DNA of 64,000 nt, from the NCBI RefSeq assembly GCF_900182545.1, contig NZ_FXTJ01000003.1, forward strand, positions 434,001-498,000. Reading direction: 5' to 3'. Positions 39,830 to 48,494 of the stretch are shown piece by piece. A program made the position numbers and the translations under genes. This DNA comes from Geodermatophilus aquaeductus (GTDB taxonomy: Bacteria; Actinomycetota; Actinomycetes; Mycobacteriales; Geodermatophilaceae). Below the pieces are notes generated by a model that saw nothing but the letters and a program-made list of their open reading frames with translations, was not told the origin of the DNA and ran no database searches. Numbering within the stretch: position 1 is the first letter of the stretch; every line of letters starts with the position of its first letter.

Positions 39830-42780
39830 CGGCCGAGACGCCGCCCGGAGGTGGACTGCGCGAGCAGGCGGCCGCGATGGCCCGGACCGACGTCTGGACC
39901 GAGGAGCAACTGATCGCCGACGTCGAGGCGGCGCCGCCCGGCCCGCGGGTGGGCGCGTTCTTCGACTTCGACGGCACGGTGATCGACGGCTACTCGCTGG
40001 CCGCCTTCGCCCGCCACCACCTGCGCTCGCTGGAGGTGACGCCGACCGACCTGGGCCAGCTGCTGCTCAACGGCCTGCGCGGGGTCACCACCGAGGAGGA
40101 CTTCGAGCGGTTCACGATCTCGGGCATGCGCGCCTGGGCCGGCCGCAGCGAGGACGAGCTGGCCGAGCTCGGCGAGCGGCTGTTCGTCCAGGGCATCGCC
40201 GGCTCGCTGTACCCGGAGGCGTGGCGCCTGGTCACGGCCCACCTGCAGGCCGGGCACACCGTCGTCCTGGCCTCCTCGGCCACCCGCTTCCAGGTGGAGC
40301 CGGCCGCCCGCGCCCTCGGCGTGGAGCACGTGCTGGTCTCGCCCGTGGAGATGGTCGACGGCGTCTGCACCGGGCGCCCCGGCGGCCCGCTGCTGTGGCG
40401 GGCGGGCAAGGCCGCCGCCGTGCGGACCTTCGCCGAGGAGCACGGCATCGACCTGCTGCAGAGCTACGCCTACTCCAACGGCGACGAGGACGTCCCCTTC
40501 CTGCGCACCGTGGGCCGCGCCCGCGCGCTCAACCCGGGGAAGGGGCTCACCGCCGCGGCCCGGCACTACTCGTGGCCCGTCGCCCGGTTCCGCCGGCGCG
40601 GCCGCACCGGGCCGGCCGACGTCGTCCGCACCGTCGCCGGCATCGGCGGCATGTTCGGCGGCTTCACCACCGGCCTGGCCGTCGGCGCGCTGAGCGGCTC
40701 ACGGCGGGAGGCGGTCGACCTCGGTCTCACCCTCGCGGGTGAACTCGGCAGCGCCCTGGCCGGCGTCCGGCTCGACGTCCAGGGCGCCGAGCACCTGGCC
40801 ACCCGCCCGGCGGTCTTCCTGTTCAACCACCAGAGCCAGCTCGACGTCCTCATCCTCGCCAAGCTGCTGCGCGGCGGGTTCACCGGCGTGGCCAAGAAGG
40901 AGCTGGCGAACACGCCCGGGTTCGGGCTGGCGTTCCGGCTGGCCGACGTCGCCTTCGTCGACCGCAGCGACCCCACCCAGGCCCGCCGCGCGCTCGAGCC
41001 GGCCGTCCAGCGGCTGCAGGAGGGCATCTCACTCGTCATCGCGCCCGAGGGCACCCGCTCGGCCACCCCGACCCTCGGCCCGTTCAAGAAGGGCGCCTTC
41101 CACGTCGCGATGCAGGCCGGCGTGCCGATCGTGCCGGTGGTCATCCGCAACGCCGGCGAGCTCATGTGGCGCGGCGCCACGGTGGTCACCGCGGGCACCG
41201 TGCAGGTGCGGGTCCTGCCCCCGGTGCCGACGGCGGACTGGGACGTCGCCGACATCGACCGGCACGTGGCCGAGGTCCGGGACTCCTACCTCGCCACCCT
41301 CGCCAACTGGTCGGGCCGTACCTCGCGTCCGGTGGTCGCCGAGTCGCCCACCGCCGACGACGCCGCGCCCCTCCCCGCCGTCCCGGCCGCGCCGCTGGAC
41401 TGGGGCACCTCGCCGGAGATGAACCCCATCGAGACGGCGATGTGGCGCGCCGAGGCCGCCGACCCGCGGTTGCGCGCCAACGTCACGCTGCTGGAGGTCC
41501 TGGAGACCGCGCCGGACTGGGACCGCTTCCGCGGCGCGCACGAGTGGGCCTCCCGGATGGTGCCGCGGATGCGCCAGCGGGTGGTCGAGCCCGCGCTCGG
41601 CGTCGGCGCCCCGCGCTGGGTGACCGTCGAGGAGCTCGACCTGGACCGGCACGTGCACCGCGTCCGGCTGGAGGAGCCCGGGTCGATGCGCCAGCTGCTC
41701 GACGTCGTCGGGGAGTTCTCCTCCGGCCAGCTCGACCGCGACCGCCCGCTGTGGGAGGTCATGCTCGTCGAGGGGCTGGCCGACGGGCGCGCCGGCTACG
41801 TCGTCAAGACCCACCACAGCACCACCGACGGGCTCGGCGCCGTCCAGCTCATGGGCCTGCTGCACCGCCGCGGCCCCGAGACCGACCCCGCCCGCCCCGA
41901 GCCGCCGACCCCCGTCCCCGGGGACGTCTCCCGCGTGGGTGCCCTCACCGAGCAGCTCGTGGGGACGGCGCGGTCGGTGCCGCTGGCGGCGCTGCGGCGC
42001 GGCGTGGAGGCGCTGGGCACGCTGCGCCACCCGCGCGAGGTGGCGGCGCAGGCGCTCGACGCCGCCCGCTCGGCCACGAAGACCCTGGCACCGCCCCGCG
42101 GCAGCTCGCCGCTGCTGGCCCCCCGCGGCGGGGACTGGCGCTTCGAGGTGCTCGAGGTGCCCCTCGCCGACCTCAAGGCGGGGTCGAAGGCGGCCGGCGG
42201 CAGCCTCAACGACGGGTTCCTCGCCGCGGTGCTCGGTGGCTTCCGGCGGTACCACGAGCGCTCCGGCGCGCCGCTGGAGACGATGACCGTCGGCATCCCG
42301 ATCAGCCTGCGGGCCCGCGACGACGCCCAGGGCGGCAACCGCTTCACCGGCGCCCGGTTCACCGCGCCGCTGGACGAGGCCGACCCCGCCGCCCGGATCT
42401 CCACGATCCGCGAGTTCGTCCTGTCCGCGCGCGAGACCAGCACCAGCGGCGTCACCGACGACCTGCTCGGCCCGGCGCTCCACTGGATCCCCGCCTCGGT
42501 CGTCGGGGCGGTCTCGGGCCGGCTGACCGGCGCCAACGACGTCCAGGTGAGCAACATGCCCGGCGTCACGCACCCGGTGTGGATCGCCGGGTCGCGGATC
42601 CTGCGGATGTTCCCCTTCGGCCCGCTGCCGGGCTGCGCGGCGATGGTCACGCTGCTCTCGCACGAGGACCTGTGCTGCATCGGCATCAACCTCGACTCCG
42701 CCGCGGTGAGCGACCCGGAGGGCCTGGTCGCCGACCTGCAGGCGGGACTGGACGAGGTGGTCGCGCTCGGCCGCCGGTGA
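39826..42780 (+). CDS. Three-domain fusion: HAD-IB phosphatase, PlsC acyltransferase, WS/DGAT
   Basis: 984 residues. Domain 1 (about 40-270) is a SerB-like HAD phosphatase with DFDGTVID (Asp47, Asp49) and the SNGDEDVPFL acidic motif. Domain 2 (about 305-500) is a lysophosphatidate acyltransferase: NHQSQLD (His335, Asp340), FVDRSDP, APEGTRS (408-411), and VPIVPVVIRN. Domain 3 (about 525-984) is a WS/DGAT with HHSTTDG (His663, His664, Asp668), PLWEVMLVEGLADGRAGYVVK and NDVQVSNMPGVTHP. In mycobacteria the first two domains form Rv2483c, and the third is a separate gene, Rv2484c. The fused enzyme could acylate lysophosphatidate, dephosphorylate it and add the third acyl chain. That the HAD domain acts on phosphatidate is inference. 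Translationally coupled to plsB. Confidence 0.93.
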   Translation: MTAETPPGGGLREQAAAMARTDVWTEEQLIADVEAAPPGPRVGAFFDFDGTVIDGYSLAAFARHHLRSLEVTPTDLGQLLLNGLRGVTTEEDFERFTISGMRAWAGRSEDELAELGERLFVQGIAGSLYPEAWRLVTAHLQAGHTVVLASSATRFQVEPAARALGVEHVLVSPVEMVDGVCTGRPGGPLLWRAGKAAAVRTFAEEHGIDLLQSYAYSNGDEDVPFLRTVGRARALNPGKGLTAAARHYSWPVARFRRRGRTGPADVVRTVAGIGGMFGGFTTGLAVGALSGSRREAVDLGLTLAGELGSALAGVRLDVQGAEHLATRPAVFLFNHQSQLDVLILAKLLRGGFTGVAKKELANTPGFGLAFRLADVAFVDRSDPTQARRALEPAVQRLQEGISLVIAPEGTRSATPTLGPFKKGAFHVAMQAGVPIVPVVIRNAGELMWRGATVVTAGTVQVRVLPPVPTADWDVADIDRHVAEVRDSYLATLANWSGRTSRPVVAESPTADDAAPLPAVPAAPLDWGTSPEMNPIETAMWRAEAADPRLRANVTLLEVLETAPDWDRFRGAHEWASRMVPRMRQRVVEPALGVGAPRWVTVEELDLDRHVHRVRLEEPGSMRQLLDVVGEFSSGQLDRDRPLWEVMLVEGLADGRAGYVVKTHHSTTDGLGAVQLMGLLHRRGPETDPARPEPPTPVPGDVSRVGALTEQLVGTARSVPLAALRRGVEALGTLRHPREVAAQALDAARSATKTLAPPRGSSPLLAPRGGDWRFEVLEVPLADLKAGSKAAGGSLNDGFLAAVLGGFRRYHERSGAPLETMTVGIPISLRARDDAQGGNRFTGARFTAPLDEADPAARISTIREFVLSARETSTSGVTDDLLGPALHWIPASVVGAVSGRLTGANDVQVSNMPGVTHPVWIAGSRILRMFPFGPLPGCAAMVTLLSHEDLCCIGINLDSAAVSDPEGLVADLQAGLDEVVALGRR

Positions 42781-42847
42781 GGTGTAGCGGGTCCCTGGTG
42801 CGGTACAGGACCCGGGTGTTACCCGCGTCACAGCCCAGGGAGCGGCC

Positions 42848-44377
42848 ATGAGCTTCAACCTCGCCACCATCCTGCGGGAGTCCGCCGCAGCCAAGCCGGA
42901 CAAGCCGATGCTGCGCCTCGGCCCGCTGACCCTGACCTACGGCCAGGTGGACCAGCTGTCGGGCCAGGTCGCGGCCGGCCTCAAGGAGGCGGGGCTGCGC
43001 CGGGGCGACAGCGTGGCCCTGCAGCTGCCCAACGTGCCGCAGTTCGTCCTGGCCTACTTCGGCGCGCTCAAGGCCGGCATGACCCTCGTGCCGCTGAACC
43101 CGCTGCTCAAGGCGCCCGAGGTCAGCTACCACCTGTCCGACAGCGGGGCGCGCGTCCTGATCACCTTCGACGCGTTCGCCGAGGAGGCGGTCAAGGGCGC
43201 CGCCTCCGCCGGCGACGTCCGGGTCTACGTGGTGCCCTCCCCCGGCGGGCCCGAGGCGCCGCCGGACACCACGCCGTTCGACGCGCTGCTCGCCGCCGGG
43301 CAGGGCGCCGACCCCTCCGACGTCGAGCAGATGTCCTCGGAGGACACCGCGGTGGTCATCTACACCAGCGGCACGACCGGCAAGCCGAAGGGCGCCGAGC
43401 TCACCCACTTCCAGGCCTACATGGCGGCCTCCGTCGCGGCCGAGACCTTCGCCTACCGCGACGACGACGTCGCCATGGCGGTGCTGCCGCTGTTCCACGT
43501 CTTCGGCCTGTCCAGCGTCATGAACTGCGCCGTGCGCGCGGGGGCCACGCTGGTGCTCGTGCCGCGCTTCGACGTCGGCGCGGTCCTCGACGCGATGGAG
43601 CAGCACCGGGTCACCGTGTTCTGCGGCGTCCCGACGATGTTCGTGGCGCTCATGCACGCCGACCTCACCGGCCGCGACGTCTCCGCGCTGCGCATCTGCG
43701 TGTCCGGCGGCGCCTCCATCCCCGGCGAGGTCATCAAGGGCTTCGAGGCCGCCTACGACGCCACGGTGCTCGAGGGCTACGGGCTGTCGGAGACCTGCGC
43801 CGTGGCCACGTTCAACCGCAGCGCCGAGGAGCGCCGCGTCATGTCGATCGGCAAGCCGCTGTGGGGCTGCGAGGTGCGCGTCGTCGACACCGACGACAAC
43901 GAGCTGCCGCACGGCCCGGACCACGTCGGGGAGATCGTGCTGCGCGGCCACAACCTCATGAAGGGCTACCTCGGCCGGCCCGAGGCCACCGCCGAGGCGA
44001 TCAAGGGCGGCTGGTTCCACACCGGCGACCTCGGCTACCAGGACGACGACGGCTTCTTCTACATCGTCGACCGGAAGAAGGACCTGGTCATCCGCGGCGG
44101 CTTCAACGTCTACCCGCGCGAGATCGAGGAGGTCCTGCACGCCCACCCGTCGGTGCTCGAGGCCGCCGTCATCGGCCGGCCCGACGACCGCCTCGGCGAG
44201 GAGGTCATCGCCTACGTCAGCCTGAAGCCCGGCACGTCGGCCGAGCCCGACGAGGTCATCGGGTTCTGCAAGGAGCGGCTGGCGGCCTACAAGTACCCGC
44301 GCGAGGTCGTCGTCATCGACGAGCTCCCCAAGGGGCCCAGCGGCAAGGTCCTCAAGACCGAACTGCGGGCCCGCTGA
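42848..44377 (+). CDS. Long-chain fatty acid--CoA ligase
   Basis: 509 residues. ANL-superfamily adenylate-forming enzyme that activates fatty acids to acyl-CoA. Core motifs: A3 YTSGTTGKPKGAELTH, A5 YGLSETCA, A7 GWFHTGDLGYQDDDGFFYIVDRKKD, A8 RGGFNVYPREIEE and the C-terminal catalytic Lys in PKGPSGKVLK. Likely supplies acyl-CoA to the two WS/DGAT domains and acyltransferases just upstream (context). ATG after GGGAGCGGCC. The last 26 bases overlap the end of the convergent hydrolase gene. Confidence 0.95.
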   Translation: MSFNLATILRESAAAKPDKPMLRLGPLTLTYGQVDQLSGQVAAGLKEAGLRRGDSVALQLPNVPQFVLAYFGALKAGMTLVPLNPLLKAPEVSYHLSDSGARVLITFDAFAEEAVKGAASAGDVRVYVVPSPGGPEAPPDTTPFDALLAAGQGADPSDVEQMSSEDTAVVIYTSGTTGKPKGAELTHFQAYMAASVAAETFAYRDDDVAMAVLPLFHVFGLSSVMNCAVRAGATLVLVPRFDVGAVLDAMEQHRVTVFCGVPTMFVALMHADLTGRDVSALRICVSGGASIPGEVIKGFEAAYDATVLEGYGLSETCAVATFNRSAEERRVMSIGKPLWGCEVRVVDTDDNELPHGPDHVGEIVLRGHNLMKGYLGRPEATAEAIKGGWFHTGDLGYQDDDGFFYIVDRKKDLVIRGGFNVYPREIEEVLHAHPSVLEAAVIGRPDDRLGEEVIAYVSLKPGTSAEPDEVIGFCKERLAAYKYPREVVVIDELPKGPSGKVLKTELRAR

Positions 44378-45266
44378 CGCTCTCGCCCATCCAGGAGAGG
44401 ACCAGGTCGGCCAGGCGGTCGGGCACCTGCAGCTGCGGCACGTGCCCGACCGCCGCCAGCTCCTCGTAGCGCCAGCCGGGGTGCGCCGCGGCGACCTCGC
44501 GCGCCGCGGAGACGGGGACCAGCCGGTCGCGGTCGCCCTGCACCAGGAGCACCGGCGCGGCCACCCGGTCCATGGCCGAGCGGTAGCGGCGCGGGTCGAG
44601 CAGCAGCCGCAGCAGGGAGCGCGCTGCCGTGAGGAAGGCACGGTCCATCCCGGCGACGTCCTCGCGCTGCTCCAGGAGGGTGACGGCGCGGTCGACCACC
44701 GGGGCCGGCAGCTCGTCGGGGTCGACGCCGACCAGCTCGAGCATCGCCCGCACGCGGGTCAGCGGCGTCGAGCGGGCCCGCCGCAGCGCGAGGAACCGCT
44801 CCCCCAGCCCGGGCAGCGCGTACAGCGCGAACGTGGCCGCCACCAGCGGGTCCAGCCGACGCCGACCGCCGGGCAGCGCGGGGTCCAGCAGCACCAGGCC
44901 GTGCACCAGGTCGGGCGCGCCCGACGCGGTGAACAACGAGATCATCCCGCCCATCGAGTTGCCGACCAGCACCACCGGCTCGCCCACGACCTCGCGCAGG
45001 AACCGCTGCAGCACCTCGACGTTGGCCGGCACCGTGGCGCGGCGCTCCCCCGGCTCGCTGCGGCCGAACCCGGGGAGGTCCAGCGCCCACACCCGGCACG
45101 TCGGCGTCAGCAGCGGCGCGAGCAGGTCCCAGTTGCCGTGCGAGCCGCCCAGGCCGTGCACCAGGACCACCGCGGGGCCGCCGTCGGCACCGCCGTAGTC
45201 GACGACGTGCACCGGTCCCCCCAGGTCGACGGTCCTGCTCGTGCCCGGCACCCGTGCCTCGTCCAC
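44352..45266 (-). CDS. Alpha/beta hydrolase
   Basis: 304 residues; GTG at 45266 preceded by AGGAGGGACC. Markers: VVLVHGLGGSHGNWDLL, VWALDLPGFGRSEP, nucleophile GNSMGGMISLF, VLLVQGDRDRLVPV for the acid, and VGHVPQLQVPD for the His. This is a MhpC/epoxide-hydrolase-like group with a helical lid (about 125-200). The gene is divergent from the lipase-like gene at 45500 with 233 bases between them. Lipid ester hydrolysis is plausible from the neighbourhood only. Confidence 0.9.
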   Translation of the reverse strand: MDEARVPGTSRTVDLGGPVHVVDYGGADGGPAVVLVHGLGGSHGNWDLLAPLLTPTCRVWALDLPGFGRSEPGERRATVPANVEVLQRFLREVVGEPVVLVGNSMGGMISLFTASGAPDLVHGLVLLDPALPGGRRRLDPLVAATFALYALPGLGERFLALRRARSTPLTRVRAMLELVGVDPDELPAPVVDRAVTLLEQREDVAGMDRAFLTAARSLLRLLLDPRRYRSAMDRVAAPVLLVQGDRDRLVPVSAAREVAAAHPGWRYEELAAVGHVPQLQVPDRLADLVLSWMGESVSGPAVRS

Positions 45267-45499
45267 CCGCGGTCCCTCCTGCGTGCCGGCACGCCCGTCG
45301 CGCCGCCGTCCGGAGGGTTCCACGGCCTCCGGCAGTGCGCTCGCCGTACCCCTGGGACCGCTGCGGCTGCTGTGGTGTGGACCACAGTTCCTGCCGCGTG
45401 CCGCCGCAGTCAGGTGTGACCGGAGCGCCAGGGTGGTACCGCACCGGTCAGGGGTCACGGGTCGAGCAGAGGCCGCGGACCGCCAGCAAGGAGGACCAC

Positions 45500-46300
45500 G
45501 TGGCACGACAGCAGTTCGAGGGGCCGGGCCTGCCCCTGTACGCGACCGAGGTGAGCAGGGCGTTCGCCGACTACGGCCTGTTTCTCGCGGCGCGGCCGCT
45601 CCTGTCCCGGCTCCCGGCCGGTGACGGACACCCGGTGCTCGTCCTGCCCGGACTGATGGCCGACGACATGTCCACGGTGACGCTGCGCCGCGTGCTGCGG
45701 CGGCTCGGGTACCGCGTGCACGGCTGGCGCCTGGGCCGCAACATCGGCCCGACCGCCGAGTGCGTGGAGGGCATGGCCCGGCGGATCGAGGACCTCAGCG
45801 ACCGCTACGGCCGGCCGATCAGCCTCATCGGGCAGAGCCTGGGCGGCATCTTCGCCCGCGACCTCGCCCGCAAGACGCCCGACTCGGTGCGCCAGGTGAT
45901 CACCCTCGGCAGCCCCTTCGGCCTGCAGTCGGACAGCCAGTCCCGGGCACACAAGGTGTTCGAGCGGTACTCGCACCTGCACGTGGAGAAGCGCACCCTG
46001 CCGCTGGAGAGCGAGTGCGAGCCGCTGGCGATGCCGGCGACGTCGATCTACTCCCACTACGACGGCATCGTCGCCTGGCAGGCCTGCCTGGACCGACTGG
46101 GTCCGCAGTCGGAGAACATCGCCGTCCACGCCAGCCACCTGGGCATGGGCCACCACCCGGCGGTCATCTACGCCGTCGCCGACCGGCTCGCCCAGCGCGA
46201 GGGCACCTGGCGGCCGTTCCGCACCCCGCTGGCGCTGCGTCCGATGTTCCCGCGCCCCGACGTCCCGCTGCACGACTTCCGCCCCGCCGCGGCCGCCTGA
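45500..46300 (+). CDS. Triacylglycerol lipase-like alpha/beta hydrolase
   Basis: 266 residues; GTG after AAGGAGGACC. It begins with a helix that may contact membranes (TEVSRAFADYGLFLAARPLL), then VLVLPGLMADDMSTVTLRRVLRRLGYRVHGWRLGRNIGPT, nucleophile GQSLGGIFARDLAR, PFGLQSDS, SIYSHYDGIVAW for the acid and SHLGMGHHPAV for the His. The order PGLM...LGRN...GQSLGG is the pattern of lipase-class alpha/beta hydrolases related to LipA/EstA types. A perfect 22-bp inverted repeat follows the stop. Probably releases fatty acids from stored lipid (inference). Confidence 0.85.
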   Translation: MARQQFEGPGLPLYATEVSRAFADYGLFLAARPLLSRLPAGDGHPVLVLPGLMADDMSTVTLRRVLRRLGYRVHGWRLGRNIGPTAECVEGMARRIEDLSDRYGRPISLIGQSLGGIFARDLARKTPDSVRQVITLGSPFGLQSDSQSRAHKVFERYSHLHVEKRTLPLESECEPLAMPATSIYSHYDGIVAWQACLDRLGPQSENIAVHASHLGMGHHPAVIYAVADRLAQREGTWRPFRTPLALRPMFPRPDVPLHDFRPAAAA

Positions 46301-46312
46301 GCCCCACCGCAC

Positions 46313-46359
46313 GTCGACCTGGGGTCGTCTCGACCGCGTCGAGACGACCCCAGGTCGAC
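46313..46359. repeat. Perfect 22-bp inverted repeat, probable bidirectional terminator
   Basis: Arms 46313-46334 and 46338-46359 are exact reverse complements with a 3-nt loop. It lies between the lipase-like stop (46300) and the convergent small gene. It resembles the 27005-27064 element in layout but not in sequence. Confidence 0.92.
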
Positions 46360-46452
46360 AACGGGCGCATCGGACCCGACGGGCAGGACGGGGCGGGACG
46401 TCGCCCTGCCTGGATGCCGGGCGACGCCACCGCGACGGAGCTTCGTCCGGCG

Positions 46453-46644
46453 TCACTCGTCCCGGCGCCGCCCGGGATCGATGCCCGGCCCGGCCATCCA
46501 GCGCACCAACCACTCCGTCACCGGGATCCCCGGGTCCTCCTGATACGTCGTGTACTCCTCGTCCAAGGCAGCGAGCACGCGGCGCTCCTCGCGGGCGTCG
46601 GCCATGTCCTGGCGGTCTGCGTCGCTGAACCAGCGGATCACCAT
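46453..46644 (-). CDS. Hypothetical protein, 63 aa
   Basis: 63 residues from the ATG at 46644 (GAGAGG upstream). Charged and acidic: RWFSDADRQDMADAREERRVLAALDEEYTTYQEDPG, then ITEWLV-like VTEWLVRWMAGPGID. I know no family for it. It begins eight bases after the stop of the membrane protein gene on the same strand, so they form a transcript. The two may be related in function; the first product is a membrane protein with no other assigned partner. Confidence 0.6.
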   Translation of the reverse strand: MVIRWFSDADRQDMADAREERRVLAALDEEYTTYQEDPGIPVTEWLVRWMAGPGIDPGRRRDE

Positions 46645-46652
46645 CGGGCCTC

Positions 46653-47096
46653 TCAGTCCATCTGCCATCCGGCGAGCTGCTGCGACACCGGGCTCAGGAA
46701 GTACGCCGTGGTGGTCACGCAGGCGACCACGACGGCGAGGTGCCCGAGGACGACGCCCCAGGCGCGTGACCGGCTGCGGACGAGAGACACCACGCTCCAC
46801 GCGCTGATGACGAGCGCACCCGCCGACACGAGCGGGACGGCGGCGAGCGACAGGACACCGAGCGTGTGCAGCCACCCGCCGATGTGGGGGACGGTCGTCG
46901 GCCACATGTCCTTGGGGTCGTGGTACCCGGCGGCCACCTCCTCCAGGGGGAACCGGTCGAGGTCGTTCACGAAGTACGCCACCACGACGAACAGCACATA
47001 CGGGAGGGCGGACAGCAGCAGGAGCGTGGCGAGCAGCCGGACACCGCGTGCCGCATGGAGGAGAGGCACCCCGGGCCGCTGGTCGACGCTCGTCAC
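46653..47096 (-). CDS. Hypothetical membrane protein, 147 aa
   Basis: 147 residues from the GTG at 47096 (GAAGGG upstream); the frame is also open to a GTG at 47153 that lacks a ribosome site. Four probable membrane helices: RLLATLLLLSALPYVLFVVVAYF, LHTLGVLSLAAVPLVSAGALVISAW, and VVLGHLAVVVACVTTTAYFL are clear. The loop after helix 1 contains DLDRFPLEEVAAGYHDPKDMWP. I recognise no family. Followed closely by the 63-residue gene. Confidence 0.65.
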   Translation of the reverse strand: MTSVDQRPGVPLLHAARGVRLLATLLLLSALPYVLFVVVAYFVNDLDRFPLEEVAAGYHDPKDMWPTTVPHIGGWLHTLGVLSLAAVPLVSAGALVISAWSVVSLVRSRSRAWGVVLGHLAVVVACVTTTAYFLSPVSQQLAGWQMD

Positions 47097-47234
47097 CGGG
47101 AGCCCTTCACCCGTGGGTCTCGCCGGCTCACTGGTCCGCCGTCCGGGCTGCACCCGCGCAGCATCGCGGGTCAGCGGCGTCCCATCAACGCACGGCGTCG
47201 CGCACGGACGACACCGAGGTCGGGGACGGTCTCG

Positions 47235-47311
47235 TGGGCGCGGCAGTGCTCGGACCTGCGACCGCTCGCTGTGAGCGGTCAGAGCGTGGACGCTGTGCTG
47301 AGCTGCGCTCG
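47235..47311 (-). pseudogene. Decayed tRNA-Val copy
   Basis: The plus-strand bases 47234-47270 match the 3' half of the tRNA-Val gene at 49894-49965 (37 positions, three mismatches), in the same orientation, including the T-arm and acceptor 3' strand. The anticodon arm is scrambled: CGCTCACAGCGAG replaces CTCGCCTTACAAGCGAG. The D-arm/acceptor 5' side, AGCTCAGC, is still recognisable at 47297-47311. It cannot fold as a functional tRNA. It is either an old duplicate or one end of a tRNA-targeted insertion. Confidence 0.7.
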
Positions 47312-47489
47312 AGCACGTCGGCAGAGTCCGACTGTGCGGGTGTCACGGCGGTGTCCGCGCCTCGAGGCATCGACCCGATCAGGTGACCGTCCGCCCCCGC
47401 AGGCGACGCTCGTTCCGAGGGCGGGCTCCCACCTGACGGCGGTCAGCCCAGACACCGTCAGCTGGACAGGTGTACGCCCGCATCGGGGT

Positions 47490-47792
47490 CTATGTGGGGC
47501 GCTGACTGTCTCCTGCCCCCGGACCACCGGACAAGATCCCCACGATTGCGCCAATGGCGCTACCGGCCAACCCAGAGATCAAGTCCGGGATGTCGGTTCC
47601 ATCCATCGTCAGCCACACGATGAACGCGATGAGTACGAGTGAGATCACCGTGAGGACGATCAACGCCAACGTGCGCAGGGACGCTGCTGCATCGCGGTGG
47701 TCCTTGTCGAGTCCGAGCTGCTGTCTGAGCACGAGGTCGTCGATCTCCGGCTTGCGTCGCCGGAGCTCACCGAAGAGTTCGTCGGTGGACAC
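47490..47792 (-). CDS. Hypothetical membrane protein, about 100 aa
   Basis: From the GTG at 47792 the product has an acidic/basic N-terminal helix (TDELFGELRRRKPEIDDLVLRQQLGL), a membrane helix TLALIVLTVISLVLIAFIVWLTM and a second hydrophobic Gly-rich stretch SGLAGSAIGAIVGILSGG. GTGs at 47813 and 47819 are also possible starts; none has a strong ribosome site. I know no family. Codon usage is less GC-biased than in the flanking housekeeping genes, consistent with the accessory character of this stretch. Confidence 0.55.
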   Translation of the reverse strand: MSTDELFGELRRRKPEIDDLVLRQQLGLDKDHRDAAASLRTLALIVLTVISLVLIAFIVWLTMDGTDIPDLISGLAGSAIGAIVGILSGGPGAGDSQRPT

Positions 47793-47819
47793 TTGACGCA
47801 GCGGGTCGGCCACGAACAC

Positions 47820-48428
47820 AAGGCTGCTCGGCCTTCGCCGCGACGACAATGGGTCTTGAGACGTGGACGCGTGCCACCTAGCAGACCGTCCGCCGGGGTC
47901 CAGCCGGGGACCCATGACCGCCCTCAGGTCCGAGAACGTCAGGTGGACGGGTGCACTTCTGGAAGGCGGCTTCGGGGTGCCTTCTGCTCAGCCACGTCAT
48001 CGAAGTCCCCGTGGGCGGCTCCCCGCCAGTTCACGACGACGGCGGGGCTCGCGGCTGTCTCAGAGCCCTCGCACGGTCAGCCAGAGATCGGAAAGTTGGG
48101 CGGAAGGGAGATGAGGTGGTCGTCGCGACCCTTTCCGCAGCGACGGCACACCTGATCTCGATGTTGATCCGGCCCCTGGTGCTCGTCGCGAGGATGCGCG
48201 TACACATAAGAATGGATCCCGAGTCGGCATACCACGGGCCTCCGAGCCATGGGGCGGGACGCTACGTCTCACGACCTCCGGTCTCCAGAGTCGAAGGCCC
48301 CTCGCTCGCTGCTCCGTAGGAGCTCCGCCGCCGCTCCCGGACCCGCCGCGGCGGATGTGCGAGCCGCTTGGGGACACACAGGACGACGAGCAGCCCGGAC
48401 ACCGTTACCCGCAAGGTGGCATGGATGC
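47820..48428. other. About 600 bases without a recognisable gene
   Basis: GC is visibly lower than in the rest of the window (for example around 48140-48240, with runs such as acacataagaatgg). Frames are open on both strands but have no ribosome sites, codon bias or motifs. It probably contains degraded sequence of the accessory region. Confidence 0.5.
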
Positions 48429-48472
48429 GCAACGGCCCCCAGCCTCGGCGTTGTGAGGCTGGGGGCCGTTGC
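48429..48472 (-). terminator. Strong hairpin terminator after the FxLYD protein gene
   Basis: Perfect 17-bp stem, 48429-48445 with 48456-48472, and 10-nt loop, 23 bases beyond the stop of the gene read leftwards. Confidence 0.8.
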
Positions 48473-48494
48473 GGTCCGGGTCAGCGAACAGACA

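Noticed and set aside
48060-48377. A protein gene on the minus strand in the low-GC stretch
   Set aside because: The sequence is Arg/Ser/Gly-rich without motif, ribosome site or codon bias.
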